From Anaerolineales bacterium (lineage in GTDB: Bacteria > Chloroflexota > Anaerolineae > Anaerolineales > Villigracilaceae), in NCBI GenBank assembly GCA_025966435.1, contig JAICRQ010000024.1, positions 1 to 16,909 of the forward strand: DNA of 16,909 nt, given 5' to 3'. The notes beneath the pieces were generated by a model. The model had not been told where the DNA came from, ran no database searches, and saw nothing but the letters and a program-made list of their open reading frames with translations. Positions within the stretch are counted from its first letter, which is position 1; the number at the start of each line of letters is the position of its first letter. Positions 15,694 through 16,909 of this stretch are shown piece by piece. Made by a program: the position numbers and the translations under genes.

Positions 15694-16909
15694 TTATTTT
15701 CCCCGTTTCTTCAACCACTTCAACAGCTTGTCTTTGGGCCAACAGTTGATGACGTCATTTTTCGTCAGCCAGGCGCGGCGGGCGGTGGCAACTCCGTAAG
15801 GCAGCATGTCGAGGTCCTCTTCGGAGTGCGCGTCGGTGTTCAGCGCGATCGGGATTCCCAATTCCTTGGCGCGCCGGGCATGGATATCGTCCAAATCGAG
15901 GCGGGCGGGGTGGGCGTTGATCTCCATCGCCACGCCCGTTTCCGCGGCGGCTTGCAGGACGGCTTCGATATCCAGATCCGCGCCTTCGCGCTCCTGGATT
16001 AGACGCCCCGTGGGGTGACCGATAATGTCCACGTGCGGGTTGCGGATGGCGTTGATGACGCGCTGTGTGACCTTTTCCCGCGGCTGCCGCAGGCTGGTGT
16101 GCAGGGAGGCGACCACCAGGTCCAGGCTTTCCAGAAACTCATCCGGGTAATCGAGCGTGCCGTCGGCGCGGATCTCCACCTCACTGGCGTGTAAAACGAG
16201 GATACTGTCGCCAAGCTGCTTCTGAATCTTCTTGATCTCCCTGGCTTGCTCCTTGTGCCTCTCCATGCTCAGGCCGCCTGTCACACCGAGGCTCACCGAA
16301 TGATCGGTGATGGCGATCACCTTCATGCCGCGCTTGGCTGAAGCACGCGCCATCTCCAGCATGGACAGCTTCCCATCGCTCCAGGTGGAGTGCATTTGCA
16401 GGTCTGCTTTCACATCCTTTTTCTGGATCAGCTTCGGGAGCTTGTTCGCTTTTGCGGCCTGAATCTCACCCCGGTCTTCGCGCAGCTCGGGGGGAATCCA
16501 CGGAAGCCCGAGCACATCGTACACTTCCTCCTCCGTGGTGCAAAAAATCTCACTGCCGTCGATGATGTTTTTAAAGGAATGATCCGATAACGATAAATCC
16601 TTTGCAAGCGCCATTTCGCGCAGGCGGATGTTGTGTTCCTTGGACCCCGTGGCATAGATCAAGGCGGTGCCGAATTCCTTCGGTGGATGGACCCACAACT
16701 GCACCCGCAAACCATCATTGAACTCAATACTCGATTTCGTCGGACCCTTCCCTAAGACCCTGTGAATGCGCGGCAGCTTGACGAACATATCCATCACCGC
16801 CTGCGGATCTTTCGATGCAACCAGAATATCCAGGTCGCCTACTGTGTCGCGCATCCTTCTCAGGCTTCCGCCGGGCTGCGCATCCACGACTCCCTTGACC
16901 TTTTTAAAC
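15694..16909 (-). CDS. polX: PolX-type protein: family X polymerase palm plus PHP exonuclease domain (5' end missing)
   Basis: The coding frame stays open to the right edge. About 404 of roughly 570 residues are present; the N-terminal 8-kDa and fingers regions lie outside. The palm shows GGSLRRMRDTVGDLDILV with the two Asp of GDLD, then GTALIYATGSKEHNIRLR, then LPWIPPELREDRGEI. The third polymerase Asp, normally in a V-D-L-R context, reads RVQLWV, with Gln encoded at 16699-16701. The PHP domain has DLQMHSTWSDG, ITDHS, HASEVE, SLHTS, GHPTGR, INAHP and NTDAHS, a full metal-binding set apart from the first His, which is Gln as in some PolX subgroups. It may act mainly as a 3'-5' exonuclease or phosphoesterase. 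The internal GTG at 16887 is not the true start. Confidence 0.9.
   Translation of the reverse strand, partial: FKKVKGVVDAQPGGSLRRMRDTVGDLDILVASKDPQAVMDMFVKLPRIHRVLGKGPTKSSIEFNDGLRVQLWVHPPKEFGTALIYATGSKEHNIRLREMALAKDLSLSDHSFKNIIDGSEIFCTTEEEVYDVLGLPWIPPELREDRGEIQAAKANKLPKLIQKKDVKADLQMHSTWSDGKLSMLEMARASAKRGMKVIAITDHSVSLGVTGGLSMERHKEQAREIKKIQKQLGDSILVLHASEVEIRADGTLDYPDEFLESLDLVVASLHTSLRQPREKVTQRVINAIRNPHVDIIGHPTGRLIQEREGADLDIEAVLQAAAETGVAMEINAHPARLDLDDIHARRAKELGIPIALNTDAHSEEDLDMLPYGVATARRAWLTKNDVINCWPKDKLLKWLKKRGK

Noticed and set aside
1..16909. CRISPR arrays, tRNA or rRNA genes, complete insertion sequences
   Set aside because: No regularly spaced repeats, tRNA-like cloverleaf, rRNA sequence or transposase gene was seen.

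Overview
The window looks like a bacterial chromosome segment of about 50% GC. Many features fit Chloroflexota (Anaerolineae-like): a solute-binding lipoprotein with an Ala/Pro/Thr-rich linker after the lipidated Cys, a GH42 enzyme in a LacI-controlled sugar locus, and a PolX/PHP protein beside small EamA, ICMT and DinB-type genes. The phylum is inferred from protein style only, not from a marker gene. All confident genes lie on the minus strand.

Region 1 (1-718) has no intact gene. It holds the C-terminal relic of an EamA/DMT permease (283-447, minus), a 33-bp degenerate direct repeat (245-277 and 424-456), and short blocks that recur on the far side of the sugar locus.

Region 2 (719-12545) is a complete L-arabinose/arabinoside locus, transcribed from high to low coordinates. 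The order is LacI-family regulator, lipoprotein binding protein, two ABC permeases, GH42 glycosidase, a 104-aa orphan beta-sandwich protein, a zinc-dependent sugar-alcohol-type dehydrogenase, araB, araD, araA. From the GH42 gene to araD the junctions overlap or are a few bases apart, so this part is an operon. The likely logic is as follows. The binding protein and permeases import an arabinose-containing oligosaccharide or galactoside, and GH42 cuts it in the cytoplasm. AraA, AraB and AraD then convert L-arabinose to ribulose, ribulose-5-P and xylulose-5-P. No transport ATPase is encoded here, so it must be supplied from elsewhere. The lacI gene has a textbook sigma-70 promoter whose start region carries a perfect 12-bp palindrome, a likely autoregulatory operator. 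Stem-loops sit in the lacI-sbp, sbp-permease, permease-GH42 and araD-araA gaps and could set the stoichiometry of the operon.

Region 3 (12546-13151) is a 0.6-kb gene-poor boundary with decayed sequence.

Region 4 (13152-16909) is a housekeeping-like run: an EamA permease that ends abruptly about 40 residues short, an ICMT-type methyltransferase, a SnoaL-like protein, a DinB-like protein, a two-helix membrane protein, and a PolX/PHP protein cut by the right edge. The third polymerase aspartate of that PolX protein appears to be replaced by Gln.

The most unusual point is that the right-hand EamA gene stops at the point where the left-hand EamA relic carries on, on the same strand. Similar short blocks also bracket the sugar locus. 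Together these suggest that the arabinose locus was inserted into, or duplicated around, an eamA locus.
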